From: Novosphingobium sp. Leaf2
GTDB taxonomy: Bacteria > Pseudomonadota > Alphaproteobacteria > Sphingomonadales > Sphingomonadaceae
Reading direction: 5' to 3'
DNA: 64,000 nucleotides
Assembly (NCBI RefSeq): GCF_001421325.1
Contig: NZ_LMJY01000001.1
Location: forward strand, 69,501 to 133,500
Of this stretch, positions 39,834 through 48,660 are shown in pieces. Numbering within the stretch: the first letter of the stretch is position 1; every line of letters starts with the position of its first letter. Both the position numbers and the translations under genes were made by a program. The notes beneath the pieces were generated by a model. The model had not been told where the DNA came from. It worked only from the letters and a program-made list of their open reading frames with translations, and did not search any database.

Positions 39834-40532
39834 ATGGCTACCAATTCCCAAATTCCAACGTTCGCGCATGATGGCATGATACCGGCCTACGTGGTGAAGC
39901 CGGAGGGCACACCGCGCGGGGCCATCATCGTGCAGCAGGAAATTTTCGGCGTCGATGCCGGCATTCGCCAGAAGGCCGAAGGCTGGGCGGCGAAGGGCTA
40001 TCTGGCGGTGGCGCCCGACACGTTCTGGCGGCAGCAGCCCGGGATCGAACTGAGCCCGTATGACGAGGGGGAGTTCAAGCAGGCGCTGGACTTTGCCGGC
40101 AAGCATGACTTTGACCTTGGCATTCAGGATATCGAAGCGGTGATCCGTTGGATCCGCCAGGACCAGGGCGTCGGGAAAGTCGGCCTGGTGGGCTTTTGCA
40201 TGGGCGGGCGCGTGGCTTACATGGCGGCCGCGCGCACCGACATCAACGCGTCCGTTGGCTACTACGGCGTGATGATCGACCAGATGCTGGGCGAGAAGCA
40301 TGCCATTGCCAATCCGCTGATGCTGCACATCCCCACCGCCGATCATTTCGTTGATGAAGCTGCGCAGAAGGCCATCCACGAAGGATTGGACGATCATCCC
40401 AAGGTAACCTTGCACGATTACGAAGGGCTGGATCACGGCTTTGCCGCCGAGATCGGCACGCGCCGGGATCCCGCCGGGGCCGCACTGGCGGATGGGCGCA
40501 CCGAAGCCTTCTTCGCAGAACATCTGGGCTGA
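39834..40532 (+). CDS. Dienelactone hydrolase family protein
   Basis: The 232-residue alpha/beta hydrolase has the nucleophile elbow GFCMGGRVAYMA with a Cys nucleophile, the dienelactone-hydrolase type. Other features are VQEIFGVDAGIR-like VQQEIFGVDAGIR, IPTADHFVDEAA (Asp region) and YEGLDHGFA with the catalytic His. The substrate is unknown. A GAGGAG ribosome site precedes the ATG. The qor gene follows after six bases. Confidence 0.9.
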   Translation: MATNSQIPTFAHDGMIPAYVVKPEGTPRGAIIVQQEIFGVDAGIRQKAEGWAAKGYLAVAPDTFWRQQPGIELSPYDEGEFKQALDFAGKHDFDLGIQDIEAVIRWIRQDQGVGKVGLVGFCMGGRVAYMAAARTDINASVGYYGVMIDQMLGEKHAIANPLMLHIPTADHFVDEAAQKAIHEGLDDHPKVTLHDYEGLDHGFAAEIGTRRDPAGAALADGRTEAFFAEHLG

Positions 40533-40538
40533 CGGGCG

Positions 40539-41507
40539 ATGGCGAATGCGTATCGCATGATCGTGCGGCGGCACGGAGGCCCTGACGTGATCGAGCGTGA
40601 GGATTTCGTAGTGTCGCAGCCCGGCCCTGGCGAAGTTCTCATCGAAACCGAAGCGGTGGGGCTGAACTTCATCGATACGTATTATCGCAAAGGGCTGTAT
40701 CCCGACGCGCTGCCGATCGTGCTGGGCTCTGAGAGCGTGGGCCGGATCGTTGCGGTCGGCGACGGTGTCGACGGACTGGCACCGGGCGATCGCGTCGGCA
40801 CGGTGCAAAATGGCGGGGCTTATGCAACCCACCGGCTCATCCCTGCCGCCAAGGCCATGCGCATTCCGGACAGCATTGCGCCAGAAACCGCCGCTGCGGT
40901 GATGCTGAAGGGGCTGACGGCCTGCTATCTGGCGCAGGATACGTTTCCCGCGAAGGCGGGCGATGTGGCGCTGGTGCATTCCGCCGCGGGCGGGGTCGGC
41001 TCGCTGCTGGTGCCGTGGCTGATGGACCAGGGCGTGACTGTGATCGGGCATGTCGGCTCCGCAGAAAAGGCAGGGCACGTTCAGGCCACGCATGTCCTGT
41101 GTTGCGCCTTCGACGCCCTGCCCGATCAGGTGCGGCACATGACCGGCGGCGCGTTGTGCGACGTCGTCTACGACGGCGTGGGTGCGGCCACGTGGGCGGC
41201 TTCGCTGGCGTGCCTGCGTAAACGTGGGTTGATGGTCAGCTACGGCAACGCCTCCGGTGCGGTGCCGCCGGTGGCACTGCTTGACCTGATGCGCGCGGGG
41301 TCGATCTATGTGACGCGCCCGACGCTGGCGGATTATATCGCCACCCCGGAGGCTCTGGCCACCAGCGCGAAGGCGCTGTTCGATCGCATCGCCTCGGCCG
41401 TTCTGAAGCCCCGCATCGGCCAGAGCTTCGCGCTGGCCGATGCGGCCAAGGCGCATGCCGCGCTGGAGAGCCGATCGACCACGGGGTCTACCGTCCTCAT
41501 TCCCTGA
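40539..41507 (+). CDS. Quinone oxidoreductase (zinc-independent MDR)
   Basis: The 322-residue protein has EVLIETEAVGLNFIDTYYRKGLYP, GSESVGRIVAVGDGV and VHSAAGGVGSLLVPWLMDQG (NADPH fold), all typical of E. coli Qor-like NADPH:quinone reductases. It follows the dienelactone hydrolase in the same operon. It is the second such enzyme in the window and belongs to a different subfamily from the one at 12577. Confidence 0.9.
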   Translation: MANAYRMIVRRHGGPDVIEREDFVVSQPGPGEVLIETEAVGLNFIDTYYRKGLYPDALPIVLGSESVGRIVAVGDGVDGLAPGDRVGTVQNGGAYATHRLIPAAKAMRIPDSIAPETAAAVMLKGLTACYLAQDTFPAKAGDVALVHSAAGGVGSLLVPWLMDQGVTVIGHVGSAEKAGHVQATHVLCCAFDALPDQVRHMTGGALCDVVYDGVGAATWAASLACLRKRGLMVSYGNASGAVPPVALLDLMRAGSIYVTRPTLADYIATPEALATSAKALFDRIASAVLKPRIGQSFALADAAKAHAALESRSTTGSTVLIP

Positions 41508-41529
41508 GCGGCAACGATAGCGAAGGTTG

Positions 41530-41559
41530 CGCCGGGTCCCGCGCTGGCAGGACCCGGCG
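41530..41559. terminator. Convergent terminator between qor and rho
   Basis: CGCCGGGTCC (41530-41539) and GGACCCGGCG (41550-41559) form a perfect 10-bp stem with a 10-base loop between the convergent genes. There is no T-run on either side. Confidence 0.65.
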
Positions 41560-41589
41560 TATCGGCAGGTACGCCCAGCGCCCCTGCCC

Positions 41590-42846
41590 TTACTGGTTCA
41601 TCGTGGCGAAGAAATCTTCGTTGGTCTTGGAATCCTTGATCTTGTCGAGCAGGAATTCCATCGCGTCCACCGTGCCCATCTGCATAAGAATGCGGCGAAG
41701 GACCCACATCTTCGACAGCTGATCGCGCGGCACGAGCAGTTCTTCCTTGCGGGTGCCGGACTTGCCAACATCGAGCGCGGGGAAGATGCGCTTGTCAGCG
41801 ACCTTGCGGTCCAGCACGATTTCCGAATTGCCGGTGCCCTTGAATTCTTCGAAGATAACTTCGTCCATCCGGCTGCCGGTGTCGATCAGCGCCGTGGCGA
41901 TGATGGAGAGCGAGCCGCCCTCCTCGATGTTGCGCGCGGCGCCGAAAAAGCGCTTTGGGCGTTGCAAGGCGTTGGCATCGACACCGCCGGTCAGCACTTT
42001 GCCCGAGCTGGGTACGACTGTGTTGTAGGCGCGGCCAAGGCGGGTGATCGAATCCAGAAGGATCACGACATCGCGCTTGTGCTCGACCAGGCGCTTGGCC
42101 TTTTCGATAACCATTTCAGCCACTTGCACGTGGCGCTGGGCGGGTTCGTCGAAGGTGGAGGAAATGACCTCGCCCTTCACCGAGCGCTGCATGTCGGTGA
42201 CTTCTTCGGGGCGTTCATCGACCAGCAGGACGAGCAGGAACACTTCGGGATGATTGTCAGTAATGGCCTTGGCCATGTTCTGCAGCAGCACGGTTTTGCC
42301 GGTCCGCGGCGGTGCGACGATCAATGCGCGCTGGCCCTTGCCCTGCGGCGAAATGAGATCGATCACGCGGGCCGACTTGTCCTTTACCGTGGGGTCGAGG
42401 CAGTCCAGCTTCAGGCGGCGATCGGGATAGAGCGGCGTCAGGTTGTCGAAGTTGACGCGGTGGCGCACGGCGTCGGGATCGTCGAAGTTCACCGTCACCA
42501 GCTTGGTGATCGCAAAGTAGCGTTCACCATCGCGCGGCGCGCGGATTTCGCCTTCCACCGTGTCGCCGGTGCGCAGGCCCCATTTGCGGACCTGGTTGGG
42601 CGAGACATAGATGTCGTCCGGTCCGGCGAGGTAATTCGCCTCAGGGCTGCGCAGGAAGCCGAAGCCGTCGGTCAGCACTTCGATGGTGCCCTGCCCGACA
42701 ATTTCCTCACCGTCTTCAGCCACTTCCTTGAGGATAGCGAACATGAGATCCTGGCGGCGCAACGTGGATGCGCCTTCGACGCCCAGTTCTTCGGCCATTT
42801 CGACCAGTTCGGCCGACGATTTCTTCTTGAGTTCTTTAAGATGCAT
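41590..42846 (-). CDS. rho: Transcription termination factor Rho
   Basis: The 418-residue RNA helicase begins [22 protein letters not shown]. The RNA-binding domain has [22 protein letters not shown], and the ATPase has Walker [13 protein letters not shown]. Later motifs [10 protein letters not shown] and [15 protein letters not shown] complete the ring ATPase. It causes factor-dependent termination. The start at 42846 was chosen because the 30 upstream residues (to 42936) are not conserved. Confidence 0.97.
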   Translation of the reverse strand: MHLKELKKKSSAELVEMAEELGVEGASTLRRQDLMFAILKEVAEDGEEIVGQGTIEVLTDGFGFLRSPEANYLAGPDDIYVSPNQVRKWGLRTGDTVEGEIRAPRDGERYFAITKLVTVNFDDPDAVRHRVNFDNLTPLYPDRRLKLDCLDPTVKDKSARVIDLISPQGKGQRALIVAPPRTGKTVLLQNMAKAITDNHPEVFLLVLLVDERPEEVTDMQRSVKGEVISSTFDEPAQRHVQVAEMVIEKAKRLVEHKRDVVILLDSITRLGRAYNTVVPSSGKVLTGGVDANALQRPKRFFGAARNIEEGGSLSIIATALIDTGSRMDEVIFEEFKGTGNSEIVLDRKVADKRIFPALDVGKSGTRKEELLVPRDQLSKMWVLRRILMQMGTVDAMEFLLDKIKDSKTNEDFFATMNQ

Positions 42847-43042
42847 GGAGCGTAATTTTCCGGATAGATTTGGAGTGTCGGCCGGCGGGATCGAAGGGCT
42901 TGGGGAAAGCAGATCCAGGCAAGAGAACAGGCTCACGCCATGTGCCGGAACGCCTCCCAGATAATAGCGGGGCGTTCAGCGGTCAATTATAAACGACGCT
43001 CGGGCTGCCGCGCGGCTTCGAAAGCGGGCGACGCGTGTGGGC

Positions 43043-43375
43043 TTACTTGGTCTTTTCGTAGGTTTCGCGCCATGCGTCGAAGCGCCTGGCGAGCGGGTCC
43101 AGCTGCACATGGCATCGCGCTTTGTCCGCTTCGTATGCCCGCCGGTCATACGCGGGATCGTGGATCGCGCTGTCCAGCGCGGCGGCGACATCGAGCGTGG
43201 GTGAGCGCGCTTCGAGACGACCGAAGTAATACAGTGCGCCGCCTTCCACCTTGCGCCGCAGATCGCCGTCCAATTTGCTTGCCGCCACGGTCAGGTAGGC
43301 AAGGCAACGTATGTCGTTCCGGTCTGCAGGCGGGAGTGCGGCAAGCGACACGGCAGCGGCAGCAAGAACGATCAC
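43043..43375 (-). CDS. Small exported protein of unknown function
   Basis: The 110-residue protein starts with GTG, seven bases after AAGGAG at the hemJ stop. It begins with a signal peptide (VLAAAAVSLAALPPA), followed by a helical mature part (IRCLAYLTVAASKLDGDLRR, YYFGRLEARSP, DLRRK and CHVQLDPLARRFDAWRE). Two cysteines (in IRCLAY and ARCHVQ) may form a disulfide. Function is unknown. It is downstream of hemJ and likely co-transcribed with it. Confidence 0.7.
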   Translation of the reverse strand: MIVLAAAAVSLAALPPADRNDIRCLAYLTVAASKLDGDLRRKVEGGALYYFGRLEARSPTLDVAAALDSAIHDPAYDRRAYEADKARCHVQLDPLARRFDAWRETYEKTK

Positions 43376-43386
43376 AGGCACGCTCC

Positions 43387-43827
43387 TTAGAAGGGTTTGA
43401 CGACCACCAGGATGACGATCACCACGGCCGCCAGGCCCGGCACTTCGTTCAGCAGGCGCAAGGCCTTGCCGGAATACGGCCGCTGCCCGCGTGCCAGCTT
43501 CTTGCCGTAGCCGACCAGCCAGCCGTGGTAGCCGGACAGGCCCAGCACGAACAGCAGCTTGGCATGCAGCCAGCCCTGCCCCCACCACCCCATCGCAGTG
43601 GCGGCCAGGATGCCAAACACCCAGACCATGACCAGCGAAGGCGTGAGGATGATCTTGCGCAGCTTGGCTTCGCGATCCACCCAACGCGCTTCTTCCGGAG
43701 AGCCGGGATCGGCCTCCTGATGATACACATAAAAGCGCGGCATCATGAACAGGCCGGCCATCCAAAAGATGACGAAGATGACGTGCCCGGCCTTGATCCA
43801 CGGGTAGATGCTTTGAAGCAGTTCCAT
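43387..43827 (-). CDS. hemJ: Protoporphyrinogen oxidase HemJ (CopD-like membrane protein)
   Basis: The 146-residue four-helix membrane protein has HVIFVIFWMAGLFMMPRFYVYH, WVDREAKLRKIILTPSLVMVWVFGI and WLHAKLLFVLGLSGYHGWLVGYGKKL, the HemJ pattern (UPF0093). It oxidises protoporphyrinogen IX. The ribosome site AAGGAG lies seven bases before ATG. It lies upstream of rho, and hemE/rho/hemJ grouping is typical of alphaproteobacterial origins, although here hemE is 33 kb away. Confidence 0.9.
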   Translation of the reverse strand: MELLQSIYPWIKAGHVIFVIFWMAGLFMMPRFYVYHQEADPGSPEEARWVDREAKLRKIILTPSLVMVWVFGILAATAMGWWGQGWLHAKLLFVLGLSGYHGWLVGYGKKLARGQRPYSGKALRLLNEVPGLAAVVIVILVVVKPF

Positions 43828-43910
43828 CCGCTGCTCCTTAGCGCGTAGCCACGGGAGGCGTCAGCCTTTTCTTGCGGCGTGAACGAAAGTGCGCGCCGGT
43901 GCTGGAGTAC

Positions 43911-44333
43911 TTACTCGGCGGCCAGGGCCCTGTCGTGGTTGCGATCGGTCAGCGGCAGGCGCGCGACCGTTGGCGGCGTGTGGGTGGCGTTGGGGCTGAG
44001 GCGCCCATTCAGGCGCGCGCCCTGCTCGATCGTCAGCGCGTCGTAGGCAACGTCGCCCTCGATCCGCGCGGTCTTGAGGATCACCACATCGCGCGCGGCG
44101 ACCGAGCCCCGCACCAGACCGGCGATCCGTACCGATTCGGCGCGTACCGCCCCGGTGATCTCGCTGCCTTCTCCCTGCACCAGCGCCGTGCAGGCGATAT
44201 CGCCATGCACACAGCCATCCACCTGGATATCGGTATCGGTCTCGATGTTGCCGGTAACGCACATCTTCGCATCCAGTGTGGAGGCGGTGGGGGCAGCGGC
44301 AACGCCGCGAGAGATGGTGTATGCTCTGGCCAT
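43911..44333 (-). CDS. Bactofilin family cytoskeletal protein
   Basis: The 140-residue protein carries a bactofilin beta-helix from about 24 to 110: VTGNIETDTDIQVDGCVHGDIAC, GEGSEITGAVRAESVRIAGLV and VVILKTARIEGDVAYDALTIEQGARLNG. Bactofilins polymerise without nucleotide and position cell-wall enzymes. The ATG overlaps the stop of the upstream M23 gene by one base, a pairing typical of bactofilin partners. Confidence 0.9.
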   Translation of the reverse strand: MARAYTISRGVAAAPTASTLDAKMCVTGNIETDTDIQVDGCVHGDIACTALVQGEGSEITGAVRAESVRIAGLVRGSVAARDVVILKTARIEGDVAYDALTIEQGARLNGRLSPNATHTPPTVARLPLTDRNHDRALAAE

Positions 44334-45388
44334 CAGCGGGTGTCCTTATCGATGTTGCGTGCCGCTTCCAGGAACGGGCGGGGGTTTACCGGGCGATCGT
44401 TCACCCGAACTTCGAAATGGAGGTGCGAGCCGGTGGAGCGGCCGGTGCTGCCCATCGCGGCGATCAGCGCGCCGCCCTCCACCTTTTCGCCGACATGTGC
44501 GTGGAAGCCCGACAAGTGGCCATAGCGCGTCATCAGGCCGTTGCCGTGGGTGATCTCCACACAATTGCCGTAGCCGTTACGCTGGCCCACGAACGTGACG
44601 GTGCCTTTTGCGGCGGCATAGATCGGCGAGCCCTTCGGCCCCGGAAAATCGAGGCCGGGATGAAAGGCCGCGCCGCCGGTAAACGGATCGGCGCGGTAGC
44701 CATAGCTGGAGGATACGTAGGCCACATGCGCCGGGCTGACTTGCGGGATCGCGGCCAGCCCGCTTTCGAGGGCGCCCATCCGCGCCAGGCTCTTGCCCAT
44801 CGCGGCGAAGCGCGGATCGATGCTGCCGTCCGCCCCGGTCTGCAGCTTGACGAGCGGGCCGCCCTCCCCGCCCTGCGTGCGGGTCATCGCCGCGGGATCG
44901 AGGCCGAGCCGGCGAATGGCATCCGAAGCGCTGCGTGCGCGCACGTCGGCATAGCGGGTCAACCGCGCCACCAGTGCGAGCTGCTCGGCCTTGATGCGTT
45001 GCAGTCCGGCGGCATCGGGCGCGGCTGCGCTGATCTGAGGGGCTGCGCTTGCATTCGTTGATGAGCCGTCATCGCCGATGTGTGCATCCACCATCTGTTC
45101 GATGAAGGCCTGACGGCGGGCCAGGTCGGCGGTCAGAGCGGCGATGTTGCGCTTTTCGTTTGCGACCAGCCCTGCGGTGCGGGCCACGCGGGCTTCGCGT
45201 GCGGCCAGCTCGGCCTGGGTGGTGTGGGACACCGCCATTGCGCCGATCGTAACGCAGCACGCGCCGATCAGGCCCAGTGCAGCGGCGGCGACGGTCTTCT
45301 GGGTCCGTGACGAGACGCGCACGAAGCGAACCTGCCCCTGCGATCGCATGACGAATTCGCGATCGGGAAATGCATTCCTGAAGCGCAT
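44333..45388 (-). CDS. M23 family metallopeptidase, bactofilin-associated
   Basis: The 351-residue protein has a membrane helix at about 35-60 (VAAAALGLIGACCVTIGAMAV), a coiled-coil region (ELAAREARVARTAGLVANEKRNIAALTADL) and an M23 domain from about 245: FHPGLDFPGPKGSPIYAAAKG and STGSHLHFEVRVNDRPV. All zinc ligands are present. It is inner-membrane anchored with a periplasmic peptidase. GGAG eight bases before ATG 45388 decides the start. Confidence 0.88.
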   Translation of the reverse strand: MRFRNAFPDREFVMRSQGQVRFVRVSSRTQKTVAAAALGLIGACCVTIGAMAVSHTTQAELAAREARVARTAGLVANEKRNIAALTADLARRQAFIEQMVDAHIGDDGSSTNASAAPQISAAAPDAAGLQRIKAEQLALVARLTRYADVRARSASDAIRRLGLDPAAMTRTQGGEGGPLVKLQTGADGSIDPRFAAMGKSLARMGALESGLAAIPQVSPAHVAYVSSSYGYRADPFTGGAAFHPGLDFPGPKGSPIYAAAKGTVTFVGQRNGYGNCVEITHGNGLMTRYGHLSGFHAHVGEKVEGGALIAAMGSTGRSTGSHLHFEVRVNDRPVNPRPFLEAARNIDKDTR

Positions 45389-45658
45389 AGACAGCGCTCC
45401 GGCTGATACCGAAAACAAAACAACCCCACGTTTAAAAATGATATTTCAATCCCGGACGCGCCGCTACCAGCGCGCGGTCGGCAAAGCGAATCGGCCCGGC
45501 GTGAAAGGCTGCGGAATCAAGGTGGGCAGCAAGATCGGCGCGACGGACGGAGGATTCCGGCATCTGTAACTGTCATCAATCGGCTGCGAATCGGTCATAT
45601 TTGGCGGGCCGTCGCGCGGATCGGTGACAATGCGCCCCTGTGCTGCTAGGGCGCGGGC

Positions 45659-46948
45659 ATGACTTTGCAGACCACTCTTGCGCCCGACGTTGCGGCGGTT
45701 TCGCCCGAAGATCTGGTCCGTCAGCTTGCCGCAGACGGCCGCGCCGCGCAACGCATCCTGGCCCGGTTGGACGATAGCCAGAAAGCCGCAGCGCTGCATG
45801 CCGCCGCTGCCGCACTGCGGGCGGCGCAGGACGAGATCCTTGCCGCCAATGCGCAAGACGTCGCCGCCGGAGAGGCGAAAGGGCTGACGGCTGCATTGCT
45901 GGATCGACTGCGTCTCGATGCCGGGCGTCTGGCGGGCATCGCCGACGCGGTGGATCAGGTTGCCAGCCTGCCCGATCCGGTCGGCGCGGTGATCTCTCAG
46001 GACGAGCGCCCCAACGGGCTCAGGCTGTCCCGCGTGCGCGTGCCGATCGGGCTGATCGGCATCATCTATGAAAGCCGCCCCAACGTCACCGCCGATGCTG
46101 CGGCCTTGTGCTTGCGCTCGGGCAACGCGGTCCTGCTGCGCGGCGGTACCGAGGCGCTGCATTCCAACCGCGCGATCCGCGCCGCGTTTGCCGCTGGCTT
46201 GGAAAGCGTCGGTGTGCCCGCCGCTGCGGTGCAGCTGGTGCCCACGCAGGACCGGGCCGTGGTCGGCGCGATGCTGACCGCTGCCGGGCTGATCGACATG
46301 ATCGTGCCGCGCGGGGGAAAAAGCCTGGTCGCGCGGGTGCAGGCCGATGCACGGGTGCCGGTCCTCGCGCATCTGGACGGCATCTGCCACACGTATGTGC
46401 ATCACACCGCCGCGCCGGACATGGCGCGCGCGCTGACGCTGAACGCCAAGATGCGCCGCACCGGCATCTGCGGCGCGATGGAAACGCTGCTGCTCGACAC
46501 CCAGTTTCCCGAAAGCGGGTCGGTGGTCGCGGGCCTGCTCGATGCGGGATGCGAAGTGCGCGGCGATGCCCGCGCGCGCGCGCTGGACCCGCGCATCCTG
46601 CCCGCCAGCGACGAGGACTGGGACACCGAATATCTCGACGCGGTCCTGGCCGTGGCCGTGGTGGACGGGCTGGACCAGGCGATCGAACACATCGCCGCCC
46701 ACTCCTCCAACCACACCGATGCGATCGTGACGCAGGACGATGCGGCGGCGGAGCGGTTCCTGACCGAAGTGGACAGCGCCATCGTCATGGTCAACGCCTC
46801 CAGCCAGTTCGCCGATGGCGGCGAGTTCGGGCTGGGCGCGGAGATCGGCATCGCCACCGGCCGCCTGCATGCGCGCGGCCCGGTCGCGCTCGAAGGGCTC
46901 ACCACCTACAAGTGGCAGGTGCGCGGATCCGGACAGGCGCGGCCCTGA
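45659..46948 (+). CDS. proA: Gamma-glutamyl phosphate reductase
   Basis: The 429-residue aldehyde dehydrogenase-like enzyme shows VPIGLIGIIYESRPNVTADAAALCLRSGNA, the catalytic Cys region AKMRRTGICGAMETLLLD, and the C-terminal FADGGEFGLGAEIGIATGRLHARGPV. It makes glutamate semialdehyde for proline. No proB is adjacent. A 498-residue antisense frame here was rejected. It is followed by nadD, 17 bases away. Confidence 0.96.
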   Translation: MTLQTTLAPDVAAVSPEDLVRQLAADGRAAQRILARLDDSQKAAALHAAAAALRAAQDEILAANAQDVAAGEAKGLTAALLDRLRLDAGRLAGIADAVDQVASLPDPVGAVISQDERPNGLRLSRVRVPIGLIGIIYESRPNVTADAAALCLRSGNAVLLRGGTEALHSNRAIRAAFAAGLESVGVPAAAVQLVPTQDRAVVGAMLTAAGLIDMIVPRGGKSLVARVQADARVPVLAHLDGICHTYVHHTAAPDMARALTLNAKMRRTGICGAMETLLLDTQFPESGSVVAGLLDAGCEVRGDARARALDPRILPASDEDWDTEYLDAVLAVAVVDGLDQAIEHIAAHSSNHTDAIVTQDDAAAERFLTEVDSAIVMVNASSQFADGGEFGLGAEIGIATGRLHARGPVALEGLTTYKWQVRGSGQARP

Positions 46949-46965
46949 CGCGGCGTTCACAGACG

Positions 46966-47616
46966 GTGCGCAATGGCCCGGTGACCGGGCTGCTGGGTGG
47001 CAGCTTCAATCCCGCCCACGGCGGCCACCGGCGAATCACTCTGTTCGCGATTCGGGCGCTGGCCCTTGACGAGGCGTGGTGGCTGGTATCGCCCGGTAAC
47101 CCGCTCAAGCCGGCGGCTGGGATGGCGCCTCTGGCGGTCCGGCTGGGTTCGGCTCGCGCTCAGGCCCGGCGCGCGCGGATCAAGGTGACGGCGATCGAGC
47201 GCGAACTGGGCACGCGCTACACCGTGGATACGCTGCGCAAGCTGCTGGCGCGCTACCCCAAGCGGCGGTTCGTATGGCTGATGGGAGCGGACAATCTCGC
47301 CCAGCTGCATCGCTGGAAAGACTGGCGGAAACTGGCGATGCTCATGCCGATTGCGGTGATCGCCCGTCCGGGGTATGACAGGGGCGCCCTCGCGAGCCCC
47401 GCGATGGCCTGGCTGGGGACGTTCCGGAGACCCTTGACCAGCCTTCGCGGTCCGGAAAGGTGGAGCGCACCCGCGCTGGTGATATTGCGATTCGACCCCG
47501 ATACGCGGTCGGCAACGGCCATACGCCGCGCCGATCCTGACTGGGCACGAAGGTTCGGAAACGCCCCTTCGCGAGACGCAGTTACACATCACCCCATCCC
47601 CGGAACGGCGGAATGA
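46966..47616 (+). CDS. nadD: Nicotinate-nucleotide adenylyltransferase
   Basis: The 216-residue protein has the nucleotidyltransferase signature LLGGSFNPAHGGHRRIT, then WWLVSPGNPLKP and RYTVDTLRKLLARYP, FVWLMGADNLAQLHRW, and a SATAIRR motif near the C-terminus. It converts nicotinate mononucleotide to deamido-NAD. The start is GTG at 46966; GTG 46981 is an alternative. It lies within the proA-nadD-rsfS-rlmH series. Confidence 0.9.
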   Translation: MRNGPVTGLLGGSFNPAHGGHRRITLFAIRALALDEAWWLVSPGNPLKPAAGMAPLAVRLGSARAQARRARIKVTAIERELGTRYTVDTLRKLLARYPKRRFVWLMGADNLAQLHRWKDWRKLAMLMPIAVIARPGYDRGALASPAMAWLGTFRRPLTSLRGPERWSAPALVILRFDPDTRSATAIRRADPDWARRFGNAPSRDAVTHHPIPGTAE

Positions 47617-47729
47617 TGGACCTTGCGGTCCTTCGTGCACGCACCCGGCTTACACGGCATACGATCGCACGCGGCAGGGTGGTTCCCATCCTGCCTGGAC
47701 GATTTTGAAAGGAGCAGAACCCAACCAAG

Positions 47730-48128
47730 ATGCCACAGGCACAGATACAGCCGGGCGCAACCGGCGCCGCGCTTCCCCCCACCGTCCAGAGCGATGACCC
47801 GCTGCTTGCGCTGATCCTGCAGTCGCTGGACGACGATCAGGTGCAGGAACTGGTGACCATCGATCTCGACGGAAAATCCAGCATCGCCGATTTCATGGTG
47901 ATCGGTTCGGGCCGGTCGACCCGTCAGGTCGCGGCCATGGCGCAGAAGCTGGGCGAACGCCTGAAGCAAGGCGGCTTCGGGAACCCGCGCATCGAAGGTC
48001 TGCCCGCAGCCGACTGGGTGCTGGTGGATGCCGGCAGCGTGGTCGTCCACCTGTTCCGCCCCGAAGTGCGCACATTCTACAACCTGGAGCGGATGTGGGG
48101 CTTTGACGGGCCATCGGGCGCGTCCTGA
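47730..48128 (+). CDS. rsfS: Ribosome silencing factor RsfS
   Basis: The 132-residue protein has the RsfS/Iojap domain: LILQSLDDDQVQELVTIDLDGKSSIADFMVIGSGRS, RIEGLPAADWVLVDAGSVVVHLF and RTFYNLERMW. It binds uL14 and prevents subunit joining under starvation. The first 20 residues are a non-conserved extension. It is 113 bases after nadD. Confidence 0.95.
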   Translation: MPQAQIQPGATGAALPPTVQSDDPLLALILQSLDDDQVQELVTIDLDGKSSIADFMVIGSGRSTRQVAAMAQKLGERLKQGGFGNPRIEGLPAADWVLVDAGSVVVHLFRPEVRTFYNLERMWGFDGPSGAS

Positions 48129-48181
48129 GCGCGCTTGATAGTTGTTGACGCGAACGGCCGGGCGGCCCTGGGGCTATAGTC

Positions 48182-48607
48182 ATGCTGTTGCACGTCATCG
48201 CCCGTGGCAAGATCGCCCGCACGCCGGAAGGCGATCTGCTGGATCGCTATGCCAGGCGGATCGCATGGCCGTTCCGGCACAGCGAACTGCCTGACGTGGG
48301 CGGGCGGGTGCCGCCCCCTTCGCAAACCCCTGCCCGCGACATTCTGCTGGACGAGCGCGGCAAGATCATGAGCTCCGAGGACTTCGCCGCGCTGCTTGGC
48401 CGCTGGCGCGACGAAGGGGTGCGCGAATGCCGCTTCCTGATCGGAGCGGCGGACGGGCACGGCGACGAGGCGAGAGCGCGCGCCGATCATCTGCTCTGCT
48501 TTGGTCGGATGACCTGGCCGCACCTGATGGCGCGAGCGATGCTGGCCGAGCAGCTCTGGCGTGCCACCGCGATCCTTGCGGGGCATCCCTATCACCGCTC
48601 CGGCTGA
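48182..48607 (+). CDS. rlmH: 23S rRNA (pseudouridine1915-N3)-methyltransferase RlmH
   Basis: The 141-residue SPOUT enzyme has LLHVIARGKIARTPEGDLLDRYARRI, ILLDERGKIMSSEDFAALL, FLIGAADGHG and the C-terminal LMARAMLAEQLWRATAILAGHPYHR. It methylates pseudouridine 1915 in helix 69. It follows rsfS after 53 bases. Confidence 0.95.
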   Translation: MLLHVIARGKIARTPEGDLLDRYARRIAWPFRHSELPDVGGRVPPPSQTPARDILLDERGKIMSSEDFAALLGRWRDEGVRECRFLIGAADGHGDEARARADHLLCFGRMTWPHLMARAMLAEQLWRATAILAGHPYHRSG

Positions 48608-48660
48608 AGCGGGATTTCGCCTCGCATTTGCGCGAGTCTGGCCCTAACCCACGGATCGTG

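Noticed and set aside
39747..41456. 569-codon open frame antisense to the dienelactone hydrolase and qor genes
   Set aside because: Two well-supported genes occupy the other strand with proper ribosome sites; the antisense product looks random.
41527..42855. 442-codon open frame antisense to rho
   Set aside because: Shadow of rho; His/Asp/Gly-rich with no recognisable domain.
45464..46960. 498-codon open frame antisense to proA and its upstream region
   Set aside because: It has an Arg/His/Gly-rich composition typical of the complement of a GC-rich gene, has no motifs, and proA is certain.
48145..48180. TTGACG and TATAGT as a promoter for rlmH
   Set aside because: The spacer is 24 bases, too long for sigma-70, and rlmH is probably read from the upstream operon.
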